64,000 nucleotides of DNA, taken from assembly GCA_030035585.1 (NCBI GenBank), contig CM057462.1, positions 140,394,734 to 140,458,733 on the forward strand. Reading direction: 5' to 3'. The notes below the pieces were generated by a model. That model had not been told where the DNA came from. It saw only the letters and a list, made by a program, of their open reading frames with translations, and ran no database searches. The stretch comes from Dugong dugon (lineage: Eukaryota > Chordata > Mammalia > Sirenia > Dugongidae). Shown here one piece after another: positions 21,985 to 34,378 of the stretch (position 1 is the first letter of the stretch; each line of letters starts with the position of its first letter). The translations under genes were made by a program, and so were the position numbers.

Positions 21985-22772
21985 GACTACAGAAAAAAGA
22001 AAAAAGAGGAAGGGATGTTTAATTTAAAACCTCCTGCTCTTTTTAGATATATTCTTATGATGTCTTTAAAACTATATTCCTTGCTTTTGACTCCTCTTTA
22101 AACTTATCTATGACGTAAGAGAGCTCATACGTTTGATGTTTATTGGCATACAAGGCAAATATATCTAAGTTTAAGCTTGTTGTACATACTTTTTTGTCAA
22201 CATCCTCCTGAAAACCCATTAAAATTAAAATAATAAAAAAATACAAAATTCCAGCATGTAAAGCACAACAGAAAACAAAAATTTTGCAAGATGTAGTAAA
22301 TTTTTTCAGCAGGATTAAATTAGTTTAGTAGGAAAGAAGAAGCTAAAACTGGATGTGATTAGAAGAAAGCCAGGTTGGTTGCAGAATCCTGTCTGTGGTC
22401 CATGTCCCCAGCTTCAGGCATTCTAGGTGCCAGTTGGGTACACGTGCTGATAGTCTCACTATTGAGAATGTAAATTTCTCGTAACCATTCTCCCCCCACG
22501 CACACACTCTTTATGAGATATGATGAAAGTAATCTACAAGTACTCTGGTTTCATATCTCCAAATGTTGTGAGAAAGGAGTAGTTACCAGTATGCTTGAGA
22601 GGGAGATTAGAACCTGGGGGACCCAATAATTCCTTTTACAGACCTTCACCAAAGTCTTTGTTTGCCTGATTCTTCCCTCCCATTCTAATTCTGATGATTT
22701 TCCAGGAATTAGTTTAAAATTAAAAGGAGATTTTACATCTGAACAATTGGAATTAAAGAAAGAGAAAACAGG
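21985..22772. other. AT-rich sequence without a recognised gene
   Basis: No convincing ORF or repeat. It ends where L1-B begins. Confidence 0.5.
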
Positions 22773-25029
22773 AAGAGTTCTGGCAAAATGGCACTCTAGG
22801 CAGAAGCACCACGCCACCCCTCCACAGCAAAGATCAGAAAAACTAAGCCGAACAGAGAATACAACAATCCTGAAACCCTAAAACATCAAATGAAGAGATA
22901 AAGAACTCAGCCAAGCACCAAATGGAGTGAGAAAACTGACAGAGAACAGAGAGTGAGGAGAGATTCATGCAGAGGTCGTCTACCAGCTAACGCAGCATGG
23001 ATATGCCATCTTGGACTCCTATCAGAGACCAGCAAACAGGCAGTACGAGAAAGTAGCTTCACGGAGCTTCCAACGGGAGACAAAACAACCAGTAATTTGT
23101 GATATATGCTTTCCCACCCCCCACACTTCTTCACCCTGACTCGGCCCCCTCTGCTTCCTGTGGACACAGTCTCTTGTCCAAGAAACACCGGCTGCTTGGA
23201 TTCCACCAGCCTGCACTAGCTGGCTCTCCGAGTGCCATTTGTTGGCTGCTGATGTTGCTTTTTTTTCTGCTTCTTGTGATTTCTTCCTTAACTCTTACCA
23301 CCTCCCCCTCTTTTCGCTCAAATACCTGGCTCCGTGCGCCATCTTTGCTTCTTCCTGAGAGGGGGTGGAGTTCCATTCAAGTGTGGAGCTGCTTCCCGGT
23401 CTGGGCTGCCGCGCTGGTGGGCTCCCAGGGCTTTTGTTCATTTGTTTGCTTTGAATCGTTTGTTTGTTTTCTTTTCCTTTTCTTGAGTTGGGAGCCCTTT
23501 CTGGCCAGGCGGTGCTGCGTGACAAGAAGACAACCCCGTCGGCTTGCACAGACGTGCAGAGGGATCCCTGAGAACATTTCTTTTTTCGTTGGTTTTCTTC
23601 TTTATTTTTTCTGTTTTTTGGGGGGGGCTTTTCTTATTCTTTTTTTTTTTTTAATATGTTTTATTTTGTTTTCTTTCTTTTTCCCTTTTTGTCTTTCTTC
23701 ACTACTCAGTTTCTCGTTTCTCTATATCTTCCTTCTCCTTCTGTTCCCTGAATGCCTGTGTTCTATACCTCTACGCCTTCTAGCCAGGCTGTACTGGAAC
23801 ACCTGATAGCGACTTCCCCAGACGTCATAGCTGCACTGGTGGGATCCCTGGGAACTTTGCAGTTCTTTAACCTTACCAATTTTTATTTATTTATTATTTT
23901 CTTTTCTTTTCTTCCTATTTGCCTTTCTGTTTTTCTCCATTTCATAGTCTCTTATATCTCCACTAGCATTCTTTTTTGTTTGTTTGTATGTTTTTGGCTC
24001 CTGTTCCTCTCTCCTCTCTCCCATATCCATCTTAGCTCCACACATAACAATCTCCCCGCTGCAACCTGCCTACCTGCACAGTGCGCTTGACATCACACCA
24101 CCAAGCAGCATGGGCACGGCCTACTGGAACCTGCCCTGCACTGATTACCGACCCACTCTGGTGGCTGTAGTAAATGCCACAAACAAACCATGCCACTAAC
24201 TCCTCTTCAGCTAGACCTGCCCTGTTGTACCATATCTGAGTGACTGACCGTGCCAGTTGAAGAAGGAGGTGAAAAATATTGTGCCCACAGATGAGCAAAC
24301 AACAAAGAACACACAGTCCGCTTGCTCAGACATAGTCAATTTTTTTTTTTTAAAAAGGGATGAAACAAACAAATCTACAATCAATAAATGAGAAAAATAA
24401 CTACTGAATGCCCTGAAGACAGCAGACAATATCAAAACATTTACAAAAACAGGACAGGATGGTTCAAGTAGGCATCCAAACTAAAACACCAGATAATTCT
24501 CCTGTGGAAGAAAATGCACTAGAAGTACCTGATAGGGAATTCAAATCTTTAATACTCAGAATTCTTCAAGAGCTGAGGTAAAAAGCTGACAAACATGAAG
24601 AAAAAATAGACAAATTCATGGAAAATACAGACAAAAAATTGGAAGAATTCAGGAAAATAATGCAGGAACAAAATGCCAAAATGAATTCATTCACAACTAG
24701 AAATTATACAACGACAACAATTAGAAATCCAAAAGATAAACAACAAGATTTCAGAAATGGATGGTGTCATAGAAGGGCTGAGAAGCAGATTTGAAATGGT
24801 GGAAGACAGGATCAGTGGAATTGAAGACAAACACTTGGATACAGCTCTGTTCCAGGAAAACTCAGAAAGAAGAACAAAGGAAAATTAAGAGACTCTGAGA
24901 GTTATGTGGGATATAATCAAAAGCAAAAATTTTCGAGTGATTGGAATTCCAGAACAGGGGGAGAAAACAGAAAACATAGAGAGGATCATTGAAGAACTGC
25001 TGACAGAAAACTTCCAATATCATGAAAGA
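22773..25029 (+). mobile_element. L1-B: 5' fragment of an L1 lacking its 3' end
   Basis: Starts at a normal L1 5' end ('agagttctggcaaaatggc', YY1-like motif at 22784-22792) and has one 5'UTR monomer (about 23090-23355), the T-rich/G-run block near 23580-23655 and most of the ORF1 region. It stops abruptly inside ORF1 after 'atcatgaaagat' at 25029. There is no ORF2, 3'UTR or poly(A), and I see no TSD. L1s usually lose the 5' end, so this is the reverse of the usual pattern and suggests a later deletion or rearrangement. Confidence 0.95.
24459..25029 (+). pseudogene. L1-B ORF1, 3' truncated
   Basis: Starts at ATG 24459 (the same start as 47584 in L1-C). It covers the N-terminal segment, coiled coil and the beginning of the RRM-like domain, with stops (for example TAA near 24581 where other copies read Gln, and TAA near 24885). 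It is cut off at 25029 before the C-terminal domain. Confidence 0.88.
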
Positions 25030-26450
25030 TAATGTATACCCATTCCTCCCTTATTTACATGGTTAAGTTTCAAAGACCAGGTCATTATGTGAAAATCAGT
25101 ATTATGTGAAAAAGGCAGATGACCACATCAAAGTGCAAAATATTATGTGGGAGAGATATGTCCCTCTGGACCTGAGAGGCAGAAAATGTAGGTGGGCACT
25201 ATCTGTCTCACTGATCATGAGTGGGTTACTGCCAGACGTATGTTGTCAATGTGCAAAATAGTAGATGTCTTTACTATTGTCATGGATGTGAAATGTCAGG
25301 TAATGAGACAGTAGATAAGTGAGGAGTAGGTGTATATAATGATCAAGAATCATACCTGGTGCATGGCAGAATGTCAGTGATATTGGTTTTCTACTTTCCT
25401 GCAAAAAAGGCAATTAACTGCAACTAGTTGAGATTCCTCTTGCTCCTTCTACCTAGATAGGTCATTAGCTGCTTGATAGACTTTCATGAGAGAAGAAAAG
25501 TGAAATGTTAAAAGAAATTGCTGTAAAAGAAAGGCTAGGTTTAGCAAAAACAAATACTTGGAATTTCTGATTTAGGTTGTTACTGCTGAATGATACTGAA
25601 CTATGTTTTCAGCAGATCTGTTTACAGCTAGAAGAGGCAGTTACCTCAATTATTCTCCCTCTTTTAGTTTCTATCCATTTTCTTTTCTTTTTATCTTCCC
25701 AGAATTCTTTGATCACTAACTTTTCTATACTGAGTGTTGTGTTTCCAAGTAGATACATATCTAACAAAATACCATTTATTTCTTTTAAATCAATATCTGA
25801 TGCTTGCTTTACTGTAATCCATTTCTTTCCATCTCTCCTTGAAAATTTCTACCTTGTGGAATTCCATACTTTTCTGAGTATCTGACAGCATCTGTTCATC
25901 TCTGTAAATACTGTGATCTTTTTTATTTGGATACATAGTTAATAGAATTTCCATGAGCCACAGATACAGCTTAGGTTTAAAAGAATACTCCATCATGATA
26001 TAATTTTATAATTGCTCTATTTAGCTTTTTGCCTTTGTATTAATTTTCTTTTCTTCATTGAAATATCTGTCTCTGTTATCTTTATTCTTAATTTATTAGT
26101 AATGAGATGAGTACTACGTTTCTTTTATAATTAATTTCACAATCAGTTCAATTAAAGATATATATATGTCAGAGAGATGGAAGACAGAGACAGAGGAGAA
26201 AGCTGGCTTTTGCACTCATGTTGATAAAGATCATGACTTAATTACACAAAAATGCAAAACAGTGTCATCTGATTAAGAAAGTAATAAGCAATACAATTTT
26301 TTTTGTTGTTCTTTTTAAGAAAGAGGCATGTTCATACGGAATTTTGCAACATAATTCAAACTGAGAAGCAATGACAAGAAAAAGAAAAAAGCCTCTACTG
26401 AATGACAGTATTGGAAAAGTACAAAACAGAATATGATAGTTATTATAAAT
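25030..26450. other. Sequence without a recognised gene
   Basis: 25030-25340 is less AT-rich and may be an unrecognised old repeat. The rest is AT-rich. The 102-codon frame at 25577-25885 has no domain signature. Confidence 0.5.
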
Positions 26451-26662
26451 GAAACAAAAACATAAATCAAATCCTTTTCAGTCAAGTCAATTGCAACTCA
26501 TAGCGACCCTCTTGGACAGAGTAGAACTGCCCCATAAGGTTTCCAAGGCTGTAGACTTTATGGAAGTAGACTGCCACATCTTTCTCCCATGGAGCAGCAG
26601 GTGGTTTCAAACTGCCAACCTTTCAATTAACAGTTGAGTGCTTAACCACTGCATGACCAAGT
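26451..26662 (-). mobile_element. AfroSINE (longer variant), - strand
   Basis: Reverse copy with 'caattgcaactcatagcgacc', 'agaactgccccataaggtttcc', the extra 'gactgccacatctttctccc' segment and 'gcttaaccactgcatgacc'. Confidence 0.9.
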
Positions 26663-26844
26663 GCAAATAAACGTTCCCAGAGACTCAAAAAAAAGAAATT
26701 TAATTGTGACTGTTGTGTGACCTGAGAAGGTAGAATTGAACATGGGTCTTAGAAAATGGGCAAGACTTTGCTAAGTAGAGAAGTTGAGAAAAAGCACTCC
26801 TAGTAGTTTCAACATATGAGTCAGAAAATTGCAGACATATCCCT

Positions 26845-27070
26845 TGAATAATAACAACAGTTAAGTAACACTTACTATGTCTTAAGTTCTTTTTACATAT
26901 TAACTACTTTAATTACAAGAACCTTTCAAATTGATATTATTCTTATTCCCATTTTTCAGTCAAGAAACTGGAGGCACAGAAGGCTTGAGTAATCTGACTA
27001 TAATCAACAAAACTAGTAAGTGATGGAGCCACATTTTGGACTCAAGACTATTGGCTCAAAATGTTTATTC
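26845..27070 (+). mobile_element. MIR SINE
   Basis: The core and 3' half are legible: 'cttactatgtcttaagtt', 'tattcccatttttcag', 'aagaaactggaggcacaga', 'agtaagtgatggagcc'. An ancient mammalian tRNA-SINE (the family uses an L2-like tail). Confidence 0.85.
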
Positions 27071-27313
27071 TTAACTATTTTTCTAGCCTACCTCCATAAT
27101 GCAGACTGTAACATGATTAGACCCTTCAGCAGGAATTGAAAGCATGTAGCTTAAGTGCTGTTATTTTGCATTGGGGTACTCTTGGAAGACTTTGGCAATA
27201 AATATTAGCATATTTTCCTACTGTAACTCAGATTCTGCAGTCAACATAGTACAAAACCCTTCCCAATAAATTAGAACTGCCTTGGAAATTTAAAAAAAAA
27301 AAAAAAAAGGACC

Positions 27314-28293
27314 TGTCTTAGTTATCTAATGCTGCTATAACAGAAATACCACAAGTGGGTGGCCTTGTCAAACAGAAATTTATTTTCTCACTGTTTAGGA
27401 GTCTAGAACTCTGAATTCAGGCTGCCATGTCTAGGGGAAGCTATCTTTCTCTATTGACTCTGAGGGAAGTTCCTTGTTTCTTTTCAGCTTCTGTTCCCTT
27501 GTTCCTTGGAGATCTTTATGTGGGGTGGCATCTGTCATTCCCCATATGTGATGGCTAAGATTCTGTGTCAACTTGGCTGGGCCATGATTCTCAGTGTTTT
27601 GGCAGATGTATAATGTTGCGATCACTTGCCTGTTGAGATTTGATATATGATCACCCCCATGATGGGATCTGCTGTGAGTAGCCAATCGGTTGAAAGGGAG
27701 TTTCCTTGGGTGTGTGGCCTACATCGAATATAAGTGGACATTCTGGCAAGGCTCGGGGGCTTTTGCTCATTCTTGATCTTGCAACTGGCTCCTGTTCATC
27801 TGACCTCTGGTTCTTGGGACTTGAGCTAGCAGCATACCTGCGGTCTTGCCTGCCAATCTTGGGATTCGTAGATCTTCACAGCCTGTGAGCAACAGCCCTG
27901 CTCTCTGACCTGCTGATCTTGGGTTCTCCAGCCCCTGCAGCTACATGAATCAGGAGAAGCCTCTATCCTGACCAACCTACTTGGGACGTTCCAACCTCTA
28001 CAACTATGTGAGCCATTTGCTTGATAGAAACCTCTCTCTATATATATGTTTATACACTTTACTAGTTTTGCGTCTTTACAGAATTCAGCCTAAGACACTA
28101 TGTGTGCTTATTTCTCTTTGTACCTAATCTGCTCTTTTTATATCTCAAAATTGATTAGATCTAAAGCACACCCTACACTGATATAGCCTCATTAACATAG
28201 CAGAGGAAACCTAAATTCCAAATGGGATATAACCATAGTATATGGATTATGATTCCAACACGTATTTTGGGAGACACAAATCAATCCATAGAA
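27314..28293 (-). mobile_element. MaLR (MLT1-like) LTR interrupted by an ERVL LTR; 5-bp TSD
   Basis: In reverse orientation it starts 'tgtcttagttatctaatgct' and ends near 'caatccatagaa' (the CA terminus has mutated to AA). GGACC occurs at 27309-27313 and 28294-28298, a perfect 5-bp TSD bracketing the whole compound. MaLR text reads on from 27546 to 28098. Without the insert the LTR is about 429 bp. No internal gene remains. Confidence 0.8.
27547..28097 (+). mobile_element. ERVL (MLT2-like) solo LTR nested in a MaLR LTR
   Basis: 551 bp from TGTGATGGCTAAG to 'cagcctaagaca', colinear with the LTR at 18243-18807. Flanks CCATA (27542-27546) and CTATG (28098-28102) match at only 3 of 5 positions, so the target duplication has decayed or the ends are off by a base or two. 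Confidence 0.82.
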
Positions 28294-28298
28294 GGACC

Positions 28299-29363
28299 TT
28301 ATTATGTTACCCAGACGGAGAACATGGTAATATCAAGAATGTAAACAAGGGTAGGAATTGATGGGGAGAAAGTGATGCTGTCCTAAACCATTGGTAGCTG
28401 TAGAATGGTCTGCCTTACACATAACTTCCTTCTGATATTTTGAGATAACAGAAGAGAGAAAGGAAACCCAAACAGCAAAAAATAATTTGGGCAGTAAAAC
28501 CATCTGTTCTATTTTACTCCTTCACAAATAGTTGTGACTGAAGATGCTTAGGATGGATGGAGAAGGAAGGTATAAAGTGGCAACTGGTTCAGGAGAGAAA
28601 TCATTTGTACCTTGCCCTTTCTAGGCTTTCATTATGCAGACTCCCTGCACAGAAGCTGTAAAATTTTATCAAGATTGTAATTTCAGTTCTTCTAGTCAGT
28701 GCACAAAGTGTGTTTTTTATCAGTTAAGGTAAATTTTGTAGTTGCTTTGTATATTTTATAGTTGCTTTATTTGGATTACGTTTTACCATTTGAGACTTGC
28801 ATGTTTAGTGAAGGTATATTTTACCTTTTTTTAAAAATTATTTTTATTGAATGTGACTTGGCTCTGTACCCAAACACACATTTGTAATTCCTTTACATAC
28901 TAATAAAAATCTGTAATGAACTCTGTAGGTTTATGGTGCAAAATATAAGCCATATAGAGCAATGATTAAGCATTTGGACTTTGGAGTGAGAAATAACAAG
29001 GCATGAACCAGGATCTACCTCTTTGTTTTTGTTTGTTTAATGAGTCAGGTTTCAATAGGAAACAAAATAATTAAATATAATGTTTCAAATAAGCAGATTA
29101 TAAGGAAGGGATTACCCACAGAGTGTGGGCTAGGTTAAAATGTACAGCAAGTGATGTTGAAGCATCCAAGACTAACAACAAAAAAGAGCCATTAATATCC
29201 AGTGATCTTAAGATTCCATAAGAGCTAGAAGAAAGGAGTAGAATCAGGAGAAGACAAAGAAAAAGAAGAAGGAGGAAGATCAAACCCTGAAAGAGGAGAA
29301 GGAATAGGTAGAGCAGCTGAAAGAGGGTTCAACTGGCAGAACACGTAGTCATGGAGAGATATA
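28299..29363. other. Sequence without a recognised gene
   Basis: No exon or assignable repeat. A purine-rich stretch lies at about 29225-29320; the frames on the opposite strand are low-complexity Leu/Ser. Confidence 0.5.
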
Positions 29364-29518
29364 CCCCAAAACTCACTGCTTTTGAGTCGATTCAGACTCA
29401 TAGCAACGCTATAGGCTTTCCAAGATTGTAAATCTCTACAGAAACAGATTGCCACATCTTTCTCCTGCAGAGCTGCTGGTGGTTTGAACTGATGACCTTT
29501 TGGTTAGTAGTTGATTTC
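29364..29518 (-). mobile_element. AfroSINE, - strand, diverged
   Basis: 'gagtcgattcagactcatagc', 'ggctttccaag', 'cacatctttctcctgcagagc' and 'gaccttttggttagtagttga' identify it. A segment of the body is missing ('ctataggctttcc' lacks the usual middle). Confidence 0.85.
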
Positions 29519-30922
29519 CCCTTATGGACAGATACAGCCACTATCAGAATGTCCCAAAGTAGGAGGGAGCAGGAAATAAATAACCTAAAACTTCCTTTAC
29601 TCTGCGCTTTAATCTGTCAGTGACTTCCATTAATGGAACCCAACCAAATCTAGCTGGTAAGGTAGATACAGTCCACAGGGTTCAACTTCCTTAGGCATAG
29701 ATCAGGAAAGAAAAGGATAGAGAATAGATCTGGGCAAGGAAGGGCAAACTGATAATAGGGCATCCACATGTACTTTTCAAGCAGTTTTTCTTTTTAAATA
29801 TTATACTCATATTTAAATATTTACTCTCTATTAACCTCAGTGAATCTCAGTTACTGTGTCCATAAAAAAAGTACAGTACAGTACCTATATACTAGAATTG
29901 TGATTATTAAATGCAAAAAAAGCATTGGGCATAGACTATCCATGTTAGGTGCTCGATAAAGGTGAGCGGAGACTTCTAGCTGAAGATGTCAGCTTGACTT
30001 TTATATTTACTTCTTCTCACACCTAGGATTCAAGTAAAAATATTGCAAGAAATAAAGTTATAAAATTATAAATAAAAGATAAAGGAAATAATTTTATTAT
30101 TGATTACAAATTTCAACAGCGTTTTGGAAAAGCAAGTTGACAAGTGGTAACTGATTTAGCTGAGATAAGTATTTAATGAGGTGATAAAGTCATATGTCAA
30201 GCATAGGGCTGCAAACAGAGTACTCATTTGAAAGATTAAAATCATCAAACCAGAACATCTTTGCTCTCAGAATGACATCAGCCACAGATATGCCTCTGAG
30301 GCAAGGAACGTGAGGCTTATTCTCTGGAGAACTGAACAGGATACACTTACTACTAAAGATAGCAGATATGATCATATGGGACATAGGAGGGAGAAGACTA
30401 ATAAAAATTTTCCAACAAATCATCAACCCGTATCCTCTGTGCCAGATGCTGGACCCCAGGAGCAAAGCAGGAGAATGGAGTGTTCATCTCTGGAGAAAAT
30501 GGACAGCATCAGAGAAAAGGGCTGTACAAACTGATATTTCTAATTCACTTAATGAAATGGTTTCCTCCCAGTCATCCTAGAATAACGTCCATGAACCAGC
30601 AAAAGCATCCATATAATCTTTTCAAGCAGGTTTTCCTTTTTAAATATAATACTCTTAAATATGACTGTTTAAGCAAGTACTCCTAAACATACAGGAAAAT
30701 CCTGAGAGAGATCTATAGAGAGAGAATAAAAAGTAGGAAAAATAAATTTTAAAAATTCAGAGGGAATAGAGACAACAGAGAGGGCAGAAGTAAACTTAAG
30801 AGAAAAAAGTTTGCATCCTCAGATATGCAGTAAGGTGTGACAATCATCACACAACAGCAGAGTGTTATTAAAAAAGGAACATTCAGAAAAGAGACACACA
30901 TTTATACATATATGTGTTATAT
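29519..30922. other. AT-rich sequence without a recognised gene
   Basis: Overlapping short ORFs at 30190-30686 on both strands have no recognisable domain. No repeat assigned. Confidence 0.45.
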
Positions 30923-31160
30923 ACAGTGATTCTCATTATTCTTAGTACTTATGTTCTGTACAGTCCCTGCAAACACTGAATTAGCAAATACCAAACCAGA
31001 TTTATGCTTCCAGTGACCCAAATTTTTCATTGCTCTGCACATGCACACGTTAGAAAATGACTGCAAAAGAGCCACTAGTATTGATTTTGAAGTTGCAAGT
31101 AAATGTGAGTGAGTAGGCAAATTCACAAATATGGAATCTACAAATAATGAGAACTGACTC
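30923..31160. mobile_element. MITE-like element with terminal inverted repeats
   Basis: The left end 30923-30945 and the reverse complement of 31138-31160 share the core TTCTCATTATT plus flanking matches (AGT.A before it, TAG after). The interior is non-coding and AT-rich. This fits a short non-autonomous cut-and-paste transposon, perhaps hAT-like because of the CAG-type start. No matching TSD is evident. Confidence 0.5.
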
Positions 31161-31213
31161 TGTGTATATGTGTGTGCATGTATATATATATGTATATATA
31201 AATGTGTGTGTAT
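31161..31213. repeat. (TG)n/(TA)n microsatellite
   Basis: Alternating GT, ATAT and GTGT tracts between the inverted-repeat element and the next SINE. Confidence 0.85.
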
Positions 31214-31424
31214 TTTGTTGTTGCTCTTGTTAGGAGCCGTTGAGTCCATTCTGACTCATAGTGACCCCATGTGACACAGAACTGCCCCATAGGGTTTTCC
31301 CAGGTTATAATCCTTATGGGACCAGAATGTCAGGTCTTTTGTCTTGCAGAGCAGCTGGGTGGGTTCTAACCACCAATCTTTTGGTTAGCAGATGAGTACT
31401 TAACTGTTGTGCCACCAGGGCTCC
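31214..31424 (-). mobile_element. AfroSINE (longer variant), - strand
   Basis: Tail 'gttgttgctcttgttagg', body 'ctgactcatagtgacccc', 'actgccccatagggttttcc', head 'gttgtgccaccagggctcc'. Complete at both ends. Confidence 0.92.
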
Positions 31425-31486
31425 ACATATCTATATAAATGAATGATTATTTGCAACATATATTTGATTGTTTGAAAAATTTATGT

Positions 31487-34378
31487 ATTTTTTTTCCTTT
31501 CTTTTTTTATTGTACTTGAGGTGACAGTTTACAGAACAAATAATTTCTCTTTAAACAGTTAGTACACATATTGTTTTAGGACAATGGTTAACAACCCCAC
31601 GACATGTCAACACTGTCCCTTCTTGACCCTGAGTTCTCTATTACCAGCTTTCCTGTCCCCTCCTGCCTTCTAGTCCTTGTCCCTGGGCTGTTGTGCCCCA
31701 TTAGTCTCATTTTGTTTTATGGGGCTGTCTAATCTTTGGCTGAAGGGTGAACCTTGGGAGTGACTTCATTACTGAGCTAAAAACGTGTCCGAGGTCCATA
31801 CTCTTGGGGTTCTCCAGTCTCTGTCAGGTCAGTAAGTCTGGTCTTTTTTTTGTGAGAATTTTGTTCTACACTTTTCTCCAGCTCTCTCTGGGAACCTATG
31901 TTGAGATCCCTGTCAGAGCAGTCAGTGGTGGTAGCCAGGCACCATCTTGTTGTGCTACACTCAGTCTGGTAGAGGCCATGGTAGTTGTAGTCCATAAGTC
32001 CCTTGGACTAATCTTTCCCTTATATCTTGTTTTCTTCATTCTCCTTTGCTCCAAAAGGGGTGAGACCAGTGGAGTATCTTAGATGGCTGCTTACATGCTT
32101 TTAAGACCCCAGACGCTAGTCACCAAGGTAGAATGTAGAACATTTTCTTTATAAACTCTATTATGCCAATTCAGCTAGATGTTCCCTGAGACCATGGTCC
32201 CTACAGCCCTCAGCCCAACAATTCGGTCCCTCAGGGAGTTTGGATGTGTGTATGGAACTTCCATGACCTTCCTTTGTACAAGCTGTGCTGTTTCCCCAGT
32301 ATTCTGTACTGTCTCACCCTTCAGCAAAGATACCACTTATCTATTGTCTATGTAGTATTTCCTCCCCCACCCCTCCCATCCCTCATAACCAACAAAAATT
32401 GTTTCTTTTTGTGTGTAAACCTTTTCATGTGTTTTTACAGTAGTGGTCTCATACAATATTTGTCCTTTTGCGATTGACTTATTTCACTCAGCGTAATGTC
32501 CTCCAATTTCATCCATGTTATGAGATGGTTAACAGATTCATCATCCTTCTTTATCATTGCATAATACTCCATTGTGTGTATGTGCCATGGTTGGTTTATC
32601 CATTCATCTGTTGATGGACATCTAGGTTGTTTCCATCTTTTTGCTATTGTGAACAATTCTGCAATGAATGTGGGTGTGCATATGTCTATTCATGTGACGA
32701 CTCTTATTTCTCTAGGATATATTCCTAGGAATGGGATTGCTGGATCCTATGGTATTTCTACTTCTAGCTTTCTAAGGAAGCACCATATCATTTTCCAAAA
32801 TGGTTGTATCATTTTGCATTCCCACCAGCAGTGAATAAAATTCCAATCTCTCCTCAGCCTCTCCAACATTTGTTATTCCAGTTCTTTTGATTCGTGCCAG
32901 TAATGCTGGGGTAAGATGTTATCTCATTGTGGTTTTAATTTGCATTTCTCCAATGGCTAGTGATTGCGAGCATTTCCTCATGTGTCTGTTGGCCACTTGA
33001 ATGTCTTCATTGGTGAAATGCTGGTTCATTTCCTTTGCTCATTTTTTATTAGATTATTTGTCTTTTTGTTGTAGAGGAGTTGGATTTTCTTGTAGATTTC
33101 AGAGATTATAACTTTGTCTGATTTGTAATGTCAAAATTTTTTTTCCCCATCTGTAGGTTCTTTTTACTCTTTTGGTGAAGTCTTTTGAAGAGCACAAGTG
33201 CGTAATTTTTAGAAGATCCCAGTTATCTAGCTTATCTTCTGGAGTTTGTGTGTTGTTGGTTATGGTTTGCCTCCTGTTAATGCCCTATATTAGGGCCTCT
33301 AGCATTGATCCTATTTTTTCTTTTATGAACTTTATACTTTTTGCTTTATATTTAGGTCTTTGATCCATTTTGAATCAGTTTTTATATATGGTGTGAGGTA
33401 TGAATCCTGTTACATTTTTATACAGATGGACAACCAGTTTTGCCAGCACCATTTGTTAAAAAGATTGTCTTTTTCCTCTTTTGATGGACTTTGGGCCTTG
33501 TCAAAGATCAGGTGAGCGTAGGTGGATGGATTTACATCTGGGATCTCAATTCTGTTCCATAGGTCAATGTATCTGTCATTGTACCAGTACCAGGCTGTTT
33601 TGACTACCGTAGCTGTATAGCAGGTTCTGAGGTTAGGTAGTGTGAGTCCTCCTACTATATTCTTCTTCTTCAGTAGTTCTTTATTTATCGAGGGCTTTTT
33701 CCCTTTCCATATGAAGTTAAAGATTAGTTTTTCAATCTCGTTAAAGAATGTTGTGGGTATTTGGATGGGAATTGCATTGTATTTGTAAATTGTTTTGGGT
33801 AGAATTGTCGTTTTCACAATGTTGAGTCTATCTATCCACGAGCATGGTATGTTCTTCTATTTACGTAGATCTCTTTTGGTTTCGAGCAGTAGTGTTTTGT
33901 AGTTTTCTTTGTATAGGTCTTTTACATCCTTGGTTACTTTTATTCCCAAGTATTTTATCTTTATAGGGGCTATTATAAATAGTACCATTTTCCTGATTTC
34001 TTTTTCATATTTCTCTTTATTTGTGTACAGGAATCCAACTGATTTTTGTATGTTTATCTTGTACCATGCTACTCTGTTGAATCTTTCCATTAGTTCCAGC
34101 AGTTCTTGCTTGGAGTCTTGGATTTTCTTTGTATAGTATCATATCATCCACAGACAGGGACAGTTTAACTTCTGCATTACCAATCTGGATGCCCTTTATT
34201 TCTTTTTCTTGCCTTATTGCTCTAACTAGGACAATGTTAAATAGGAGTGGTGATAAAGGGCATCCTTGTCTTGTTCCTGTTCTCAAAGGGAATGTTTTCA
34301 GCTCCTCTCCATTAAGAATGATGTTGGCCATTGGTTTTGCATAGGTGCCCTATATTATGTTAAGAAATTTCTATACCT
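31487..34378 (-). mobile_element. L1-E: 5'-truncated L1, - strand
   Basis: The A-tail lies at the left (T-run 31487-31510), then a 3'UTR with a single tail unit, then the C-terminal half of ORF2, ending in the palm domain at about 34378. ORF1 and the endonuclease are missing. Its truncated 5' edge abuts the T-run (A-tail) of L1-D at 34379-34388, so it probably inserted in or beside that tail. Unlike D it has one 3' tail unit, so it belongs to a different subfamily. Confidence 0.95.
32435..34378 (-). pseudogene. L1-E ORF2, C-terminal half
   Basis: Reads '[19 protein letters not shown]' (RT region), the catalytic box degraded to S-V-D-D (34143-34154, where L1-C has F-A-D-D), '[19 protein letters not shown]', '[12 protein letters not shown]', '[16 protein letters not shown]', '[11 protein letters not shown]'-like text and the C-terminal 'KDKYCMRPLL', stopping at 32435-32437. 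Several frameshifts (near 34090, 33850 and 33410). Not functional. Confidence 0.9.

Noticed and set aside
23099..23806. A 235-codon + strand frame (and similar ones at 7543-8127 and 46594-47097) rich in Leu, Phe and Ser
   Set aside because: It lies in the T/C-rich L1 5'UTR. The hydrophobic composition comes from pyrimidine-rich sequence lacking stops, and the frames differ between copies. Not called as a gene.
30190..30686. Cluster of overlapping 68-91 codon frames on both strands
   Set aside because: Overlapping frames on opposite strands with no recognisable motif; likely chance openness in moderately GC sequence.
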